The position numbers were made by a program, and so were the translations under genes. The notes under the pieces are model-generated. The model saw only the letters and a list, made by a program, of their open reading frames with translations, had not been told where the DNA came from and did not search any database. From the NCBI GenBank assembly GCA_933228675.1, contig OW121743.1, positions 93,001,998 to 93,065,997 on the forward strand: DNA of 64,000 bases. The letters are read 5' to 3'. The DNA is from Stomorhina lunata. Lineage: Eukaryota > Arthropoda > Insecta > Diptera > Rhiniidae. Positions 12,741-25,830 of the stretch are shown here, in pieces; positions within the stretch are counted from its first letter, which is position 1, and each line of letters opens with the position of its first letter.

Positions 12741-13571
12741 CACCAAGGGCAACAATTTTTTTTAGTTTTTTTTTTTATTAAAAGAGTCTTTTTAAATGAT
12801 TTTTGATTTTTAAGAACTTAAATATTATCTTCTGTAAAAAAAATTTGTAAAACTAACTTACGTTAATGAAAAAGTACCATCATGAGTCAATTTTGATTAT
12901 CTAGGGGATGTTGAATACCAAACACGATTCTAATTGGTCTTAACTTGGTAAGCCCAACTTATGTGGGTCATCCTTCATCTCAACTGTGGACACACACCTC
13001 CTCATGGTATCACCCGGGAAGCTAGTTTAACACCCATTAATATTGTGAGTTAACATGTTCCGAGAGTTGTCCCATAAGATCGATAAATATGGGTTATGAT
13101 TACGGGCTAGTAACCCTCTCTTAAAAAAAAAACAATGAAGAGGATAAAATTAGAATTGAAATGTCCCACTACATAATTTTAAAAGAGGATGTCCGAAACT
13201 TCCATAGAAAGACCAAGTAGAGGAACATTTTTCAAAGCTTGGCCTATAAAATTGGAGAATATTCGCACATTATCGAAATCCATGGAATTCTAAAATATGC
13301 TCGGACTTTGACATTAACAGGTTGTAACATTTAAGTAAGTAAGAGTCAATCTTATGTAAAAACTTATACAAAAAAGAAGATTTAAATTGTTTAAGTTTTA
13401 AAATAATTTTAAAAAAGTTTTAAAATAATTACAAAAAATCGTATAAAAATATTTTTCCAAAAATTACAACAAAGCAAAAAAAAGCAGGGAAAAACAAAGT
13501 TATTTTCACATGATTTTGGATCTAAAAATAAAAATTGTTTACATTAATTATAAGCTACTAAGTTTTCAACA

Positions 13572-13642
13572 TATGAAGTAGCTCAGTGGAAGAGTCTCTG
13601 TCTAGAAGTCGGAGGTTCTGGGTTCGAGTCCCCATAGGATCA
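13572..13642 (+). pseudogene. tRNA-like module in element copy A
   Basis: TAGCTCAGTGGAAGAG matches the D-arm and box A of eukaryotic tRNAs, and 40-odd bases later GGTTCGAGTCC matches box B exactly. The D stem pairs (GCTC with GAGT). The acceptor strands do not pair and the T stem is imperfect, so a functional tRNA is unlikely. The anticodon loop here would read AGA. The same module in copy B reads AGC, so the loop has drifted. It is best seen as a tRNA-derived internal promoter segment carried by the transposon. Confidence 0.6.
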
Positions 13643-13864
13643 TAAAAAAAATTTTGTATTTCGTTTAGAAATATATGTTTTTAATAAAACAACAACAAAA
13701 AAAGTTTTTGCTGTTGTTGTTGTTGCTTTGAAATTGCTTACCCAAGTCATTAATTTTGAGTAAGTAGTTCGTGTTCAATAGTTTAACAGTTTAACTCATT
13801 ATTTGGTAATGAAAAGTTTTACTGGTTATTCTGAATTCTTATGAAATTCTGAGACGATTGAGCT

Positions 13865-14214
<350 letters not shown>

Positions 14215-15262
14215 AACAGATATAACCACAAGAAAGTCTTATGCCAATGCCAGCGAGTGTGCAAAATTTTGTCATTATCGGTCACTATTTGACCATACAA
14301 CAAAAGGGGGTTTATGTCTGTCTGTCTGTCCGGCAGATAGTTCCTTAACTACAAGAGCTAGAGAGACAAAATGTTAAAAAATGTTAAAGAAGTTGTGTAC
14401 TGAAAATGTGCAAAATCGGTTCATATTTAGTTAGAGCTCCCATATAACCCCGCCCCGGGTAACACATTAATGCTGATAAACTGAATACATTTGTAACATC
14501 TATGACGACTAAATTTAGAGTAGAGAAGTTTTATGAAACTATTGGTTAGTATATCAAATTTTATAGGAATCGGTTCATATAGCTTTCATATAAAAAACAC
14601 TCCTGAAAACCAAAAAAAAAATGTAGCAAAAGCCTGTCAAAAGCTATTCAATTAGAAACTATGACAGCTATGGCCACTTAATTTTGCACAAATAAGCTTT
14701 ATATAAATACCAGCCGGCGTGAAGAATTTTGTTACAATCGGTCAACATTTGGCTATAATTCGTATATATATATATTACATCCCCTTTTTATATCTACAAT
14801 CAAAAAGATTCGGAGGTACAAGCATCATATAAAGATTGCACCAATGTCCAGACTTTATGTACTATAGATGCATAAGGAACTCCTAACAAAATTTATGGAC
14901 CTGTCGTATTACTACCAACATGTTTATCCTTATTAAGTATTAAGCTCAACGAAAAGTATTGAACAACTTATTAATATGAAACCATACCCGGTTACGATAA
15001 CGAATTTTCTTCAAAGTAAATACTAGGAAAATCAATTACATACTTTTGAATGTTGAACTATAAAGCTACTGCAACCGAAGTTACTCCAAATATTTTACCA
15101 ACAATACCAACTAGCGTAACAACTTTTTCCCAATTTGGTCCACGTTTTGAATTTACTGCACCCTCGTAGGTATATGAGATATGTTTCTAAATTTAACACA
15201 ACTTGATGGTGGGTATATAAGATTCGGCATAGCCGAATAAAACACTCTTACTTGCTTTTTTA

Positions 15263-16778
15263 ATTAAGGTTCTGTATGAAAATTTTAAAAATCTAAAATT
15301 GGCTGTGGATTCTTAAATAGGCAAGTGATTGAGAAAATGTGTTAATTTTTATATGAAAACTAGACTAAGACTAAACTATAGACTTAAAAAATATCAATTT
15401 TTTTCATAATTCAATATTATTCTATATCATGGTCCTAGACTAGTTAAAGGTCTTGTTATGTATCTTAGTCTATGTTGTTGCCACGCCTGAATCCATAGTT
15501 TATGACTTACTTAAGCTTTAGGAAAATAACAATCTACATATGAATAATATAAATTTATTGGGAAACAATTAAAACAATATTTTTTTCTATAAATTTTTGC
15601 AATATTAAACCATTTAAATTTCGAACTAAAAATTTTCTGATACATTCCTATGCATATGAAATTTCTATAATAATATTATCTTAAATTTTTAATCTTTGTC
15701 AACTATTAAAAATATTTCTAATAAAAAACTACCCAAAATATTTATTAGAAAACCCAAACTTACAAACTAGAACAATTTGAGTTCTAGTCTTCAAAACAGA
15801 AATGTGTAAGTAAGTAAGAAAAATAAAATAAATATTATTTGAAATAATAAAAAAATAAGAAAATTCTCAAGAAAAAAAGTATAGGACTGAGAAAAGAACA
15901 AGAACTTTTAAGTTAAAGTAAAAAGGAGAATGTTAGAAAAAACGCAATATCCGCAAATAAGTTTGACAGTGATTTGAAATCATTGCAGTAAAGAAACCCA
16001 CATACATACACACAACAATATTAACAGTAACAAAATAACTGACACTAACTTCCTTCCACATACATACACAAATAGTTATGCTTCTTTTTTTGTTCGCATT
16101 CAAGGGAATGTAATATTTTTTTTATATAGAAAAAGTTCAATAAAAAATAAGCTTGAACACATACATAGAATCTCATACGAGTATGTACATTATCATAGTG
16201 ATGGTTGTATTTATTATTGTCTTTGCTGTTGTTGTTGTGGAATACATGAAAATAGACAAGACAGGAGTGAAGTAGTAGGAAATGAAAAAATTCCTAACAG
16301 AAACAACAAATAATCACGCATTTTATTGTTTGTTCTACATATGTATAAACACATACTAATGTACATACATATATAAAACTAAAAGAGTATGTGTTTTTGG
16401 AACACACACATTTTTACAGATGCAAAAATAGAAACTTTATGTGTTTTATAAAAAAATCAGTTTTTTTTTTTGCAAAAAATAAAAAAAAATAAAAAATGCC
16501 ATTTTATATCTTACGATGCTCCAGGGGACATTTAACGAACATGAGTTTATATGGATACAAAAATTGTTAGAAATATTAAATTAAAAATGCTCCAAAATCA
16601 CTACTGCTTTATTATAGTTCAATATGATTTTTTGATATAAGTAAAAAGATTTTGAAGACTCAAAGCGTCTCTTTCTTTCAAATTTCTTTAAGGAAAATTT
16701 TAACAATTATTTAAAATGTATAAAAAACATGAAAGAAATATTTAGACCGACAGCTTATAAAGAAGAAATGACCTCAAA
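15263..16778. other. AT-rich spacer with short microsatellites
   Basis: Single-copy AT-rich DNA. Short CATACATA/CACACA patches occur near 16000-16080 and 16340-16400, and a GTTGTTGTTG run near 16230. No gene, RNA or element end is supported. Confidence 0.55.
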
Positions 16779-17835
16779 CATATACTAAGATATAGACTAG
16801 GACATAGACTAAGTCAATGACTAAGACGCAGATTAAGACAAAGACATAGACTAAGACATAGACTAAAACATAGACTAAGACATAGACTAAGACATAGACT
16901 AAAACATAGAATAAGACAAAGACTAAGATATAGACCAAGACATAGACAAAGACATAGACATAGACTAAGACATAGACTAAGACATAGACTAAGACATAGA
17001 CTAAGACATAATCTAAGACATAGACTAAGACATAGACTAAGACATAGACTAAGACATAGACTATGGCATAGACTAATACATAGACTAAGACATAGACTAA
17101 GACATAGACTAAGACATAGACTAAGACATAGACTAAGACATAGACTAAGACATAGACTAAGACATAGACTAAGACATAGACTAAGACATAGACTAAGACA
17201 TAGACTAAGACATAGACTAAGACATAGACTAAGACATAGACTAAGACATAGACTAAGACATAGACTAAGACATAGACTAAGACATAGACTAAGGCATAGA
17301 CTAAGACATAGACTAAGACATAGACTAAGACATAGACTAAGACATAGACATAGACATAGACATAGACTAAGACATAGACTAAGACATAGACTAAGACATA
17401 GACATAGACTAAGACATAGACTAAGACATAGACTAAGACATAGACTAAGACATAGACTAAGACATAGACTAAGACATAGACTAAAACATAGACAAAGATA
17501 TAGTCTAAGACATAGACTAAAACATAGACTAAGACATAGACTAAGACATAGACTAAGACATAGACTAAGACATAGACTAAGACATAGACTAAGACATAGA
17601 CTAAGACATAGACTAAGACATAGACTAAGACATAGACTAAGACATAGACTAAGACATAGACTTAGACTTAGACATAGACATAGACTTAGACATAGACTTA
17701 GACATAGACTTAGACATAGACTAAGACATAGACTAAGATATAGGTTAAGACTTAGACATAGACTAGGACACAGACTTAGATATAGACTAAGACATAGACA
17801 TAACATATGGACTAAGACACAGACTAAGATAAAGA
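16779..17835 (+). repeat. 12-bp minisatellite, unit ACATAGACTAAG
   Basis: About 88 tandem copies over 1.06 kb. Variants include six-base half units (ACATAG), ACTTAG and AAAGAC forms, mostly at the edges and near 17340-17400, while the middle is almost uniform. The minus strand stays open for 348 codons as a Leu-Cys-Leu-Ser repeat, because 12 is divisible by three. That frame has no signal or domain and is not treated as a gene. It lies directly beside an R-type satellite block. Confidence 0.97.
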
Positions 17836-17870
17836 AATGTTTCGCAAAATTTTCTAACAATAATCAATAT

Positions 17871-18560
17871 AAAAAAAATTGTCAATTTTCTAAAAATTTC
17901 TTATAAATAGTAAATTTTCGAAAAATTTTCTATAAATAGTCAATTTTTGAAAAAATTCCTATAAAAAGTCAATTTTCGCAAAATTTTCTATAAAGAGTCA
18001 ATTTTCGAAAAATTTCCTATAAATTTCCTATTTTCGAAAATTTTCCTATTAATATAAAATTTTCAAAATTTTCCTATAAATAGTAAATATCCTATAATAG
18101 TTAATTTTCTATAAAATTGTAAATTTTCGAAAAATTTCCTATAAATAGTAAGATTTTAGAAAATTTCATATAAATAGTAAATTTTCGAAAAATTTCCTAT
18201 AAATAGTCAATTTCCAAAATTTTCCTATAAATAGCAAAATTTCAGAAAAATTTCCTAAAAAAGTCAGTTTTCGAAAAATTTTTATAATTAGTCAATTTTC
18301 GAAAAATTTCCTATAGTAAATTTTCAAAAAAATTTTCTATAAATGGTCCATATTGCAAAAAAAAAATCTTTTAAGTAGTAAATTTTGGAAAATTTTCCCA
18401 TAAATATTAAAAATTTCCTATAATGTGTCAATGTTCGAAAAAATTCCTTTAAGTAGTGAATTTTGAAAAATTTTCTAAAAATATTCAATTTTGGAAAAAT
18501 TTGCTATAATTAATCGATTTCCGAATAATTTTCTATAAATAGTAAATTTTCAAAATAAAA
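17871..18560 (-). repeat. Degenerate palindromic satellite block, 29-bp class, R orientation
   Basis: About 23 units with consensus AAATTTCCTATAAATAGTCA followed by ATTTTCGAAA. It is heavily diverged, with deletions and unit-length changes. It begins about 35 bases after the 12-bp minisatellite. Confidence 0.88.
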
Positions 18561-19665
18561 TATTATTCATAAAGTTTCTATAAATAAAATGAAACTTTCC
18601 TAGAAAGTCTTCAAATCGAAGTGATATAAAAATATCTGTAAACATTATTACAAAAATCATCATGCATTTAACAGTTTAATCTCTAAAAGCAGCATTTGCA
18701 TATAATAATTTATTTACAATTTTTTAACAAGATGTTGTAAACTTTCTAATAAAATTTAAAATCAATCACCGAAAAAATCATTTTGAAGGACTTAACTCTG
18801 ACATAATTTCGGAATAAAATTTATGAAACATAAAATTAATTGAAAATTTTGTGTATGTGTATAACAATAAAAAGAAACCTTTAAGAAAGTGTATGTAATA
18901 TAAAATGACAAGGATGAGTAAAATCTTATGACAAGAACAATGTCATAAAAATCAACCCTTTTTCAGGAACCACAAAAGACTTCTTAAAACAAATTTATTA
19001 CTTAACCGCACTCACACACAAACGCCAATAGAGCAACATCAAATCGTTGTCCTTAAAAAATCCTTCGCTTTCAACCTAATGGCTGTACTTTCTTATAATA
19101 ACTTTTTCCTTACAAAAACACTTAGATACTTTTATGTTATATTTCTAATAAATAAAATTGTGGTATCAGAAAATTATATTTTTGGTACTTTGGTTTTATT
19201 TTCCTGCTCTTGGTATGTGTAAATAAACTAATATTTACCAAAACAATTTTCAATTTTATTTTCTGGTTAAAATGAGTTAGAACCCTCTTTTAGAGAAGGA
19301 GTGGTAAAAAGGGAAATGCTTCTGTGGAAATGAACCAATATTTTAAATCAGGAAATATGTAAGTGTTTGCTAAAGAAAAGTAAAAGTGTCGATTACTTGT
19401 TTACTACTTGTGACTGGGAAAGGAGGCGATGAGTAGATACTTCTTATCATTTATTATTTCTATTTTTTGTTGTCATCTTTTTGTTGGTGCTTTAAAAACC
19501 ATAAACACTTCAATAAACATTCTTGCTTTCAAGGATCATGTCCTTTTTTTTGCATGTCACTCAATTGCTCATTTCTTGGTCTTCTTGTTTTTTAGAATGT
19601 CGTAGTATTAAAAGAAACCCCTACATAAGCAAAGAATTTCAATGTACACTCAAAGCAAAATTATT
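18561..19665. other. AT-rich spacer, no gene seen
   Basis: AT-rich non-repetitive DNA without a long frame, tRNA-like sequence or recognisable element terminus. Confidence 0.55.
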
Positions 19666-21525
19666 AGTTACTAATTTACTATTATTATAGGAAATTTTCT
19701 GAAAATTAACTATTCTTATAGAAAAATTTTCGAAAATTTACTATTTTTTTAGGAAGTTTTCCCAAAATTTACTATTTCTATAGGAAATGTCCCCAAAATT
19801 CACTATTTTGTAGGAAATTTACTACTTTTATAGAAAATTTTCCCCAAATTTACTATTTTTATAGGAAACTTTCCCATAATTTACAACTTTTACAGGAAAT
19901 TGTCCCAAAATTTACCATTTTTTTCCCCAAAATTTGCAATTTTTATAGGAAATATTCCCAAAATTTGCTATTTTTATAGGAAATTTTCCGCAAATTTACT
20001 ATTTTTATAGAAAATTTTCCCAAAATTTACTATTTTTATAGGAAATTTTCCTAAAATTTACTATTACTATCGGAAATGTTACCAAAACTTACTATTTTTA
20101 AAGAAAATTTTCTCAAAATTTACTATTTTTATTGGAAATTTTCTCAAAATTGACTATTTTTATATTAAATTTTTCCTAAATTTACTATTTTTATATGAAT
20201 TTTTACCAAAATTTACTATTTTTATAGGAAACTTTCCCAAAATTTACTATTTTTATAGAAAATTTTTCCAAAATCGATTGTTTTTATAAGAAATTTTTCG
20301 AAAATTTACTATTTTTCAAACATTTTCTATTTTTATAGGAAATTTTTTTTTAATTTTCTATTTGTATAGGAAATTTGCCAAATTTTTTTATTTTTATAGG
20401 AAAATTTTCAAAAATTTTCTATTTTTATAGGAAATTTTTCAAAAATTTTCTATTTTTATAGGAAATTTTTCAAAAATTTTCTATTTTTATAGGAAATTTT
20501 TCAAAAATTTTCTATTTTTATAGGAAATTTTTCAAAAATTTTGTATTTTTATCGGAAATTTTTCAAAATTTTTTAAAAATTTTTGATTTTCATATATTTT
20601 CTATTTTTATAGGAAATTTTTCAAAAATTTTCTATTTTTATAAAAAATTTTCTATTTTTATAAGAAATTTTTCAAAATTTTTCTATTTTTATAGGAATTT
20701 TTTAAAAAAATTTCTATTTTTATAGGAAATTTTTCAAAAATTTTATATTTTTATAGGAAATTTTTCAAAAATTTTCTATTTTTATATAAAATTTTTCAAA
20801 AATTTTCTATTTTGATAGGAAATTTTTCAAAAATTTTCTTTTTTTATAAGAAATTTTTCAAAAATTTTCTATTTTTATAGGAAATTTTTCAAAAATTTTC
20901 TATTTTTATAGGAAATTTTTCAAAAATTTTCTATTTTTATAGGAAATTTTTCAAAAATTTTCTATTTTTATAGGAAATTTTTCAAAAATTTTCTATTTTT
21001 ATAGGAAATTTTTCAAAAATTTTCTATTTTTGTAGGAAATTTTTCAAAAATTTTCAATTTTTATAAGAAATTTTTCAAAAATTTTCTATTTTTATAGGAA
21101 ATTTTTCAAAAATTTTCTATTTTATAGGAAATTTTTCAAAAATTTTCTATTTTTATAGGAAATTTTTCAAAAATTTTCTATTTTTATAGGAAATTTTTCA
21201 AAAATTTATTTTCAGAAGAAAATCTTTGAAATGTTGTATTTTTTTAGCAAATTTTTTTAAAAATTTTATATCTTAAAAGGAAATTTTTCAAAAATTTTAT
21301 ATTTGTATAGGAAACTTTTCAAAAATTTTCTATTTTTATAGGAATTTTTTTTTACAAATTTTCTATATTTAAAGGAAATTTTTTCAAAAATTTTGTTTTT
21401 TTTTAAAGAAATTTTTTCAAAAATTTTCTATTTTTTAAAGGAAATTTTTTCAAAAATTTTCTTTTTTTAAAGGAAATTTTGTCAAAAGTTTTCTATTTTA
21501 TAAAAAATTTTTCAAAAATTTTTTA
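19666..21525 (+). repeat. Palindromic satellite block, F orientation, two subtypes
   Basis: The first third (19666-20290) uses a CCCAAAATTTACT variant. From about 20300 onward the unit is the homogeneous 32-bp-like GGAAATTTTTCAAAAATTTT plus CTATTTTTATA. The most uniform stretch is 20400-21200. The right edge is degenerate. Confidence 0.94.
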
Positions 21526-22900
21526 ACAGACTTGAACTAACCATTTTCTTTGAGCTTAATCACAAATAGGCCAAGGAAGGAATTTTTCAATTTGATTGCT
21601 TTGTATCAGTTTGTACTTGAAAAATCTTAAGGTTGTTATTCCTCAAGTATATTGTCTTTAAGACAAGCAATAACTTTAAGTGGCCAAACTAAACAGATTC
21701 CATTACAGTAAACCCTCTTAAATAGGACTTGATAAGTTTTTAACACCAGATACTTCATTAATAAAATATTTACCAAAACACACCTTTGGACCCTTTAGGA
21801 TTTTACTGTAAATTGTTTTTGTGTATTTTTGTGGGGTATTTGTTTGTATAAGAGTGTTGTAGAAAAATATTAAGTGAAAATTTTAGTGCTGACATCATAA
21901 GAAAATTATCATGTGCTTTTCTTTCATTCTTTTCTTTCTTCTTGGCAAACAAATACATGTACACAAACATACACCAACACTATTCAAGAAATGAACAAGC
22001 AAATACCTTTAAGTGTTTTTGCTGTTGTAATTTTTTGTGTTTGTTTTTACCTAGCGGGCGAAGAAAACTAAGGGCCCTATCTTTTAAGGTAATCTCACTA
22101 ATAATGTACATCATTTCCAGGATTGTTTACTAACATATCATTCTTTAACTGTCAAATTTTTCCTTATTTTAACTGAACTTCTGGATTTTTGTTAGTAAAA
22201 CCACATTAATCATCAGGCCTTTTAAACATTACATTTACCCTTTGGATAATATTTGCTGTTGGTGTCAGTGAAAATGTTGTTATTGTATGACCTCTACTAT
22301 GTATGTGATGTTTACATTGTAACCCCTTTCATTTACATTTACACTTTACTCTTTGATATTATTTTATCATTTACATGAGTTTGTGTGTTTTTGTTGTAAA
22401 TAATTTTTGCTTTTTAGAATGAAGAAAATCTATTACTTTTTTGTTGATTAACTTCTAAACACAAAATTGATTGTCATATTAAATAAGCTTACTAAGGATA
22501 TTTTATATTATTTTATGTTGTTGTAATATACAGGTTTTTCACTTAGATTCCTAATACAAATTGATTATTTTCGACTAAGGATAGGGGCGATTGGAGGTAA
22601 ATAGAAATTTTATTCAAAATATAAATTAATTAAAAATAAACACAAAATTTGTTGAACGATAAATTGAAAAGGGTGTAATTAGAAAAATTTACAAAAGTTT
22701 AAATTAACTGTTATTTGCAAGAGAGTTAATGAAGTTTTATTTAGTAAACGTGTTAGTAAAAACAAAATTATTAAAGAAAAATGGAGTTTTAAGCTTGAAA
22801 ACGAAAACTTTAGATTCTTTGAAGTTTACATGAAAGTGAAAAAGTTCCACAATACGCAAAACTTCAGCCAAATTTTTTGGCCAAAATTAATTTCACACTG
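21526..22900. other. AT-rich spacer, no supported gene
   Basis: The only frame of note (21942-22133 plus, 63 codons) has no recognisable motif. I see no RNA gene before the tRNA-like sequence at its right end. Confidence 0.5.
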
Positions 22901-22985
22901 AGGATGATATGGCTTTGTTGGTAAGCATATCGACTACTAAGCAGAAAATATCTATTTTGCCCGTGTTCGAGCCTAGGCCATATTT
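22901..22985 (+). pseudogene. Possible tRNA-derived relic
   Basis: GGATGATATGGCTTTGTTGG is followed after about 50 bases by GTGTTCGAGCC, close to box B. A D-stem (GCTT with AAGC) and pairing of GATATGG with CCATATT near the two ends are visible. The T stem pairs at only three of five positions and the middle is too long for a normal tRNA. It ends where the next satellite block begins. Confidence 0.3.
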
Positions 22986-24298
22986 TCTATTATAGGAAAT
23001 TTTTCAAAAATTTTCAATTTATAGAATTAAAAAAAAAAAATTCTATTTTAAAAGAAATTTTTCAAAAATGTTTTATATTTATAGGAAATTTTTCAAAAAT
23101 TTTCTATTTTTATAGAAAATGTTTCAAAAATTTCTATTTTTATAGGAAATTTTTCAAAAATTTTCTATTTTTATAGAAAATTTTTCAAAAATTTTCTATT
23201 TTTATAGGAAATTTTTCAAAAATTTTCTTTTTTTATAGGAAATTTTTTACAAATTTTCTATTTTTATAGGAAATTTTTTACAAGTTTTCTATTTTTATAG
23301 GAAATTTTTCAAAAATTTTCAATTTATAGAATTAAAAAAAAAAATTCTATTTTTAAAGAAATTTTTCAAAAATGTTTTATATTTATAGGAAATTTTTCAA
23401 AAATTTTCTATTTTTATAGGAAATTTTTCAAAAATTTCTATTTTTATAGGAAATTTTTCAAAAATTTTCTATTTTTATAGAAAATTTTTCAAAAATTTTC
23501 TATTTTTATAGGAAATTTTTCAAAAATTTTCTTTTTTTATAGGAAATTTTTCAAAAATTTTCTATTTTTATAGGAAATTTTTCAAAAATTTTCTATCTTT
23601 AAACGAAATTTTTCAAAAAATTTCTATTTTTAAAAGAAATTTTTCAAAAAATTTCTATATTTTAGAAAATTTTTCAAAAATCTTCTAGTTATATATGAAA
23701 TTTTTAAAAAATTTTTTATTTTTATAGGAAATTTTTTAAAAATTTTCTATTTTTTAGGAAATTTTTTAAAAATTTTATATTTTTATACGAAATTTTTCAA
23801 AAATTTTATTTTCTATTAGAAATTTTTCAAAAATTTTCTATTTTTATAGGAAATTTTAAAAAATGTTCTATTTTTATAGGAAGATTTTCAAAAGTTTTCG
23901 ATTTTATAGGAAATTTTTAAAAACATTTCTATTTTTATAGAAATTTTTTAAAAAAATTTCTATTTTCATAGGAAATTTTTCAAAAATGCTATTTTTTTTG
24001 TAAGAAATTTTTGAAAAATTTCCTATTTTTATAGGAAATTTTTCAAAAATTTTCTATTTTTATATTAAATTTTTAAAAAAATTTAATATTTTTTAGGAAA
24101 TTTTTCAAAAATTTTCCTTTTTTATAAGACTTTTTTCAAAAGTTTTCAAATTTTATATTAAAGTTTTGAAAAATTTATTGTTTTAAAAGGAAATTTTTGA
24201 AAAATTGTCTGTTTTTATAGGAAAAATTTCAAAAATTTTCTATTTTTGTAGGAAATTTAAACAAAAAAATTCTATTTTTATAGGAAATTTTTCGGAAA
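22982..24298 (+). repeat. Palindromic satellite block, F orientation, with 305-bp higher-order repeat
   Basis: About 42 units of the GGAAATTTTTCAAAAATTTT class. A distinctive variant containing CAATTTATAGAATTAAAAA occurs at 23015 and again at 23320, followed in both cases by the same series of unit variants, so a segment of about 305 bp has been duplicated in tandem. The right part (23620-24298) is diverged. Confidence 0.94.
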
Positions 24299-25830
24299 TG
24301 AATAAATTATCTTGGCTAAATATGACTCGATATAAATATTACTGACGTTTAAGATTTTTGCCATTTTTCACACTTTTAAAAATAAATTCAATTTTTTATT
24401 TACCCGATTAGGCTTCATTTAAAATTATAATATCTTATCAAACCTGAATTAAAACTAATTAGATTTTTTTTGTAATAGAATTTTCAATTAAAGCAATTTC
24501 ATCTAAAAATATCGGGGTAGGGTAATACCGAATAATGAGAAAACAAGATAAAAATGACTTTAGTTTAAACCCTTTTTCTGTCTTTAGCACAAAATTCAAT
24601 GAAGAAAAAAAAAAGTAAATCTAAAAAAGGATTTCAACATGATTGAAGTTGAAGCTAATCAAGGTCATGGAATAATTTCGTGTCTCTTCTTTCTTTTGTA
24701 ATTCAATCACAGTAGGAAAAAAGCTACAAAAACAATAACTGAAATAAAGCAACAAAAAAGAAAAAAACTTTATGTTTTTGTTAACAACACAAAAAGTACT
24801 TAACAATATTAGATGCTGAGTTTCTTTTATGTTATTGATTTGTTATGCCAAACACGTACAAAAAGCTTTAAAAGTGGATATAGAAGTGAGTCAAAAAAAA
24901 CCTAAGAATTAAAGCAAAATGATCCTTTTGCCGATAAGCCTATAATGTCAACACACACACACACACTTACTCATCCCCTAGTTGGCACCAACAACAAAGT
25001 CCCAAAGAAAATTGAATAACTAGTAGTTACGTTTCGTTTAAAGCCATTTCGTAGGGATATTTTCTTGTAGTTTTTGTTGCTGTTATTGTCAACCTCGTTT
25101 GATGCTGATGATGATGGTTATGAAAAAGATGTGCAGGACACATCCTCATCCTTCCCCAAACTCTACTCGTTTATAGTTAAAAATGACATTAAGTAACACT
25201 AACACGTTTTAGAAGCGAAAAGATATCTAACGGCCATTTTTATGTGAGATGCTACTTTTCTTTTGTGTGAACATTTTTTTTCTTGATTTTTTTTTTGTAA
25301 TATCAATAAATGTTGTTGTTGTATCTATAGATTCAGATACATATTTGAGCTCTTAGGGTTTTATAAGTATTATTTGACGAAGCATCTTGTATGTACAAAT
25401 GAATGAATCAATGAATGGCTACCGTTTCGCTGTAATTCCTGCAAATGTCAACGTGCCAAAAGGTTTCTTTGATAAACTTAATGTTAATGATGAGTTCAAA
25501 TAAAAAGAAAAAAACGAACAAAAAATTGATAAGATCTTTTTTTTTTTAAGAAAAAAAGTGAATGCTAATGTAGTAAAAATATTAAAGTATTGAATTTATT
25601 TGAAATATAAGGAAAACACGTTGTCCGTAATTTATCGTAAACGGATAAAGAAATAATTTTATATTTTTAATAGATTTTTTAAGCATATTTTTAGGGATAC
25701 AAAAAGGCAATTTTTATAGCAAAATTGATTACATAATAAATTTTTATTAACTTCAATAACAGAATTTGAATTTTGATATCTAAAGATTTATAAAAAAAAG
25801 TGAATTTTAGAATGATTTCATATAACAAAA
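24299..25830. other. AT-rich spacer between facing satellite arrays
   Basis: Separates an F block from an R block. A short (CA)n lies at 24951-24966, and GATGATGATGG and GTTGTTGTTG patches occur near 25110 and 25310. The small minus-strand frame 24621-24806 is unsupported. No gene is seen. Confidence 0.55.

Larger units (their letters stand above)
12590..13826 (+). mobile_element. Nested non-autonomous TA-flanked TIR element, copy A
   Basis: The left end is CCCAGCAAAACTTTG and the right end is AAAGTTTTACTGG(T), imperfect inverted copies of each other, each bordered by TA (12588-12589 and 13827-13828). That is the target duplication expected for the Tc1/mariner superfamily. A near-identical copy is at 53131-54428. 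Both have a sub-terminal inverted motif (GGCAAGTACT near the left end; AGTACTTGCC near the right end, kept only in copy B), a box-B-like site, a tRNA-like module and a CAA/GTT inverted microsatellite near the right end. Copy A lacks about 70 bp kept by copy B at about 54291-54360. There is no transposase frame. It is inserted in the INE-1-like element. Confidence 0.78.

Noticed and set aside
13681..13730. CAA/GTT inverted microsatellite as a separate feature
   Set aside because: It is part of the TA element and is present in both copies, so it is described there.
16814..17860. 348-codon minus-strand open frame
   Set aside because: It is the translation of the 12-bp minisatellite (period divisible by three) as a Leu-Cys-Leu-Ser repeat. 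No unique domain or start context.
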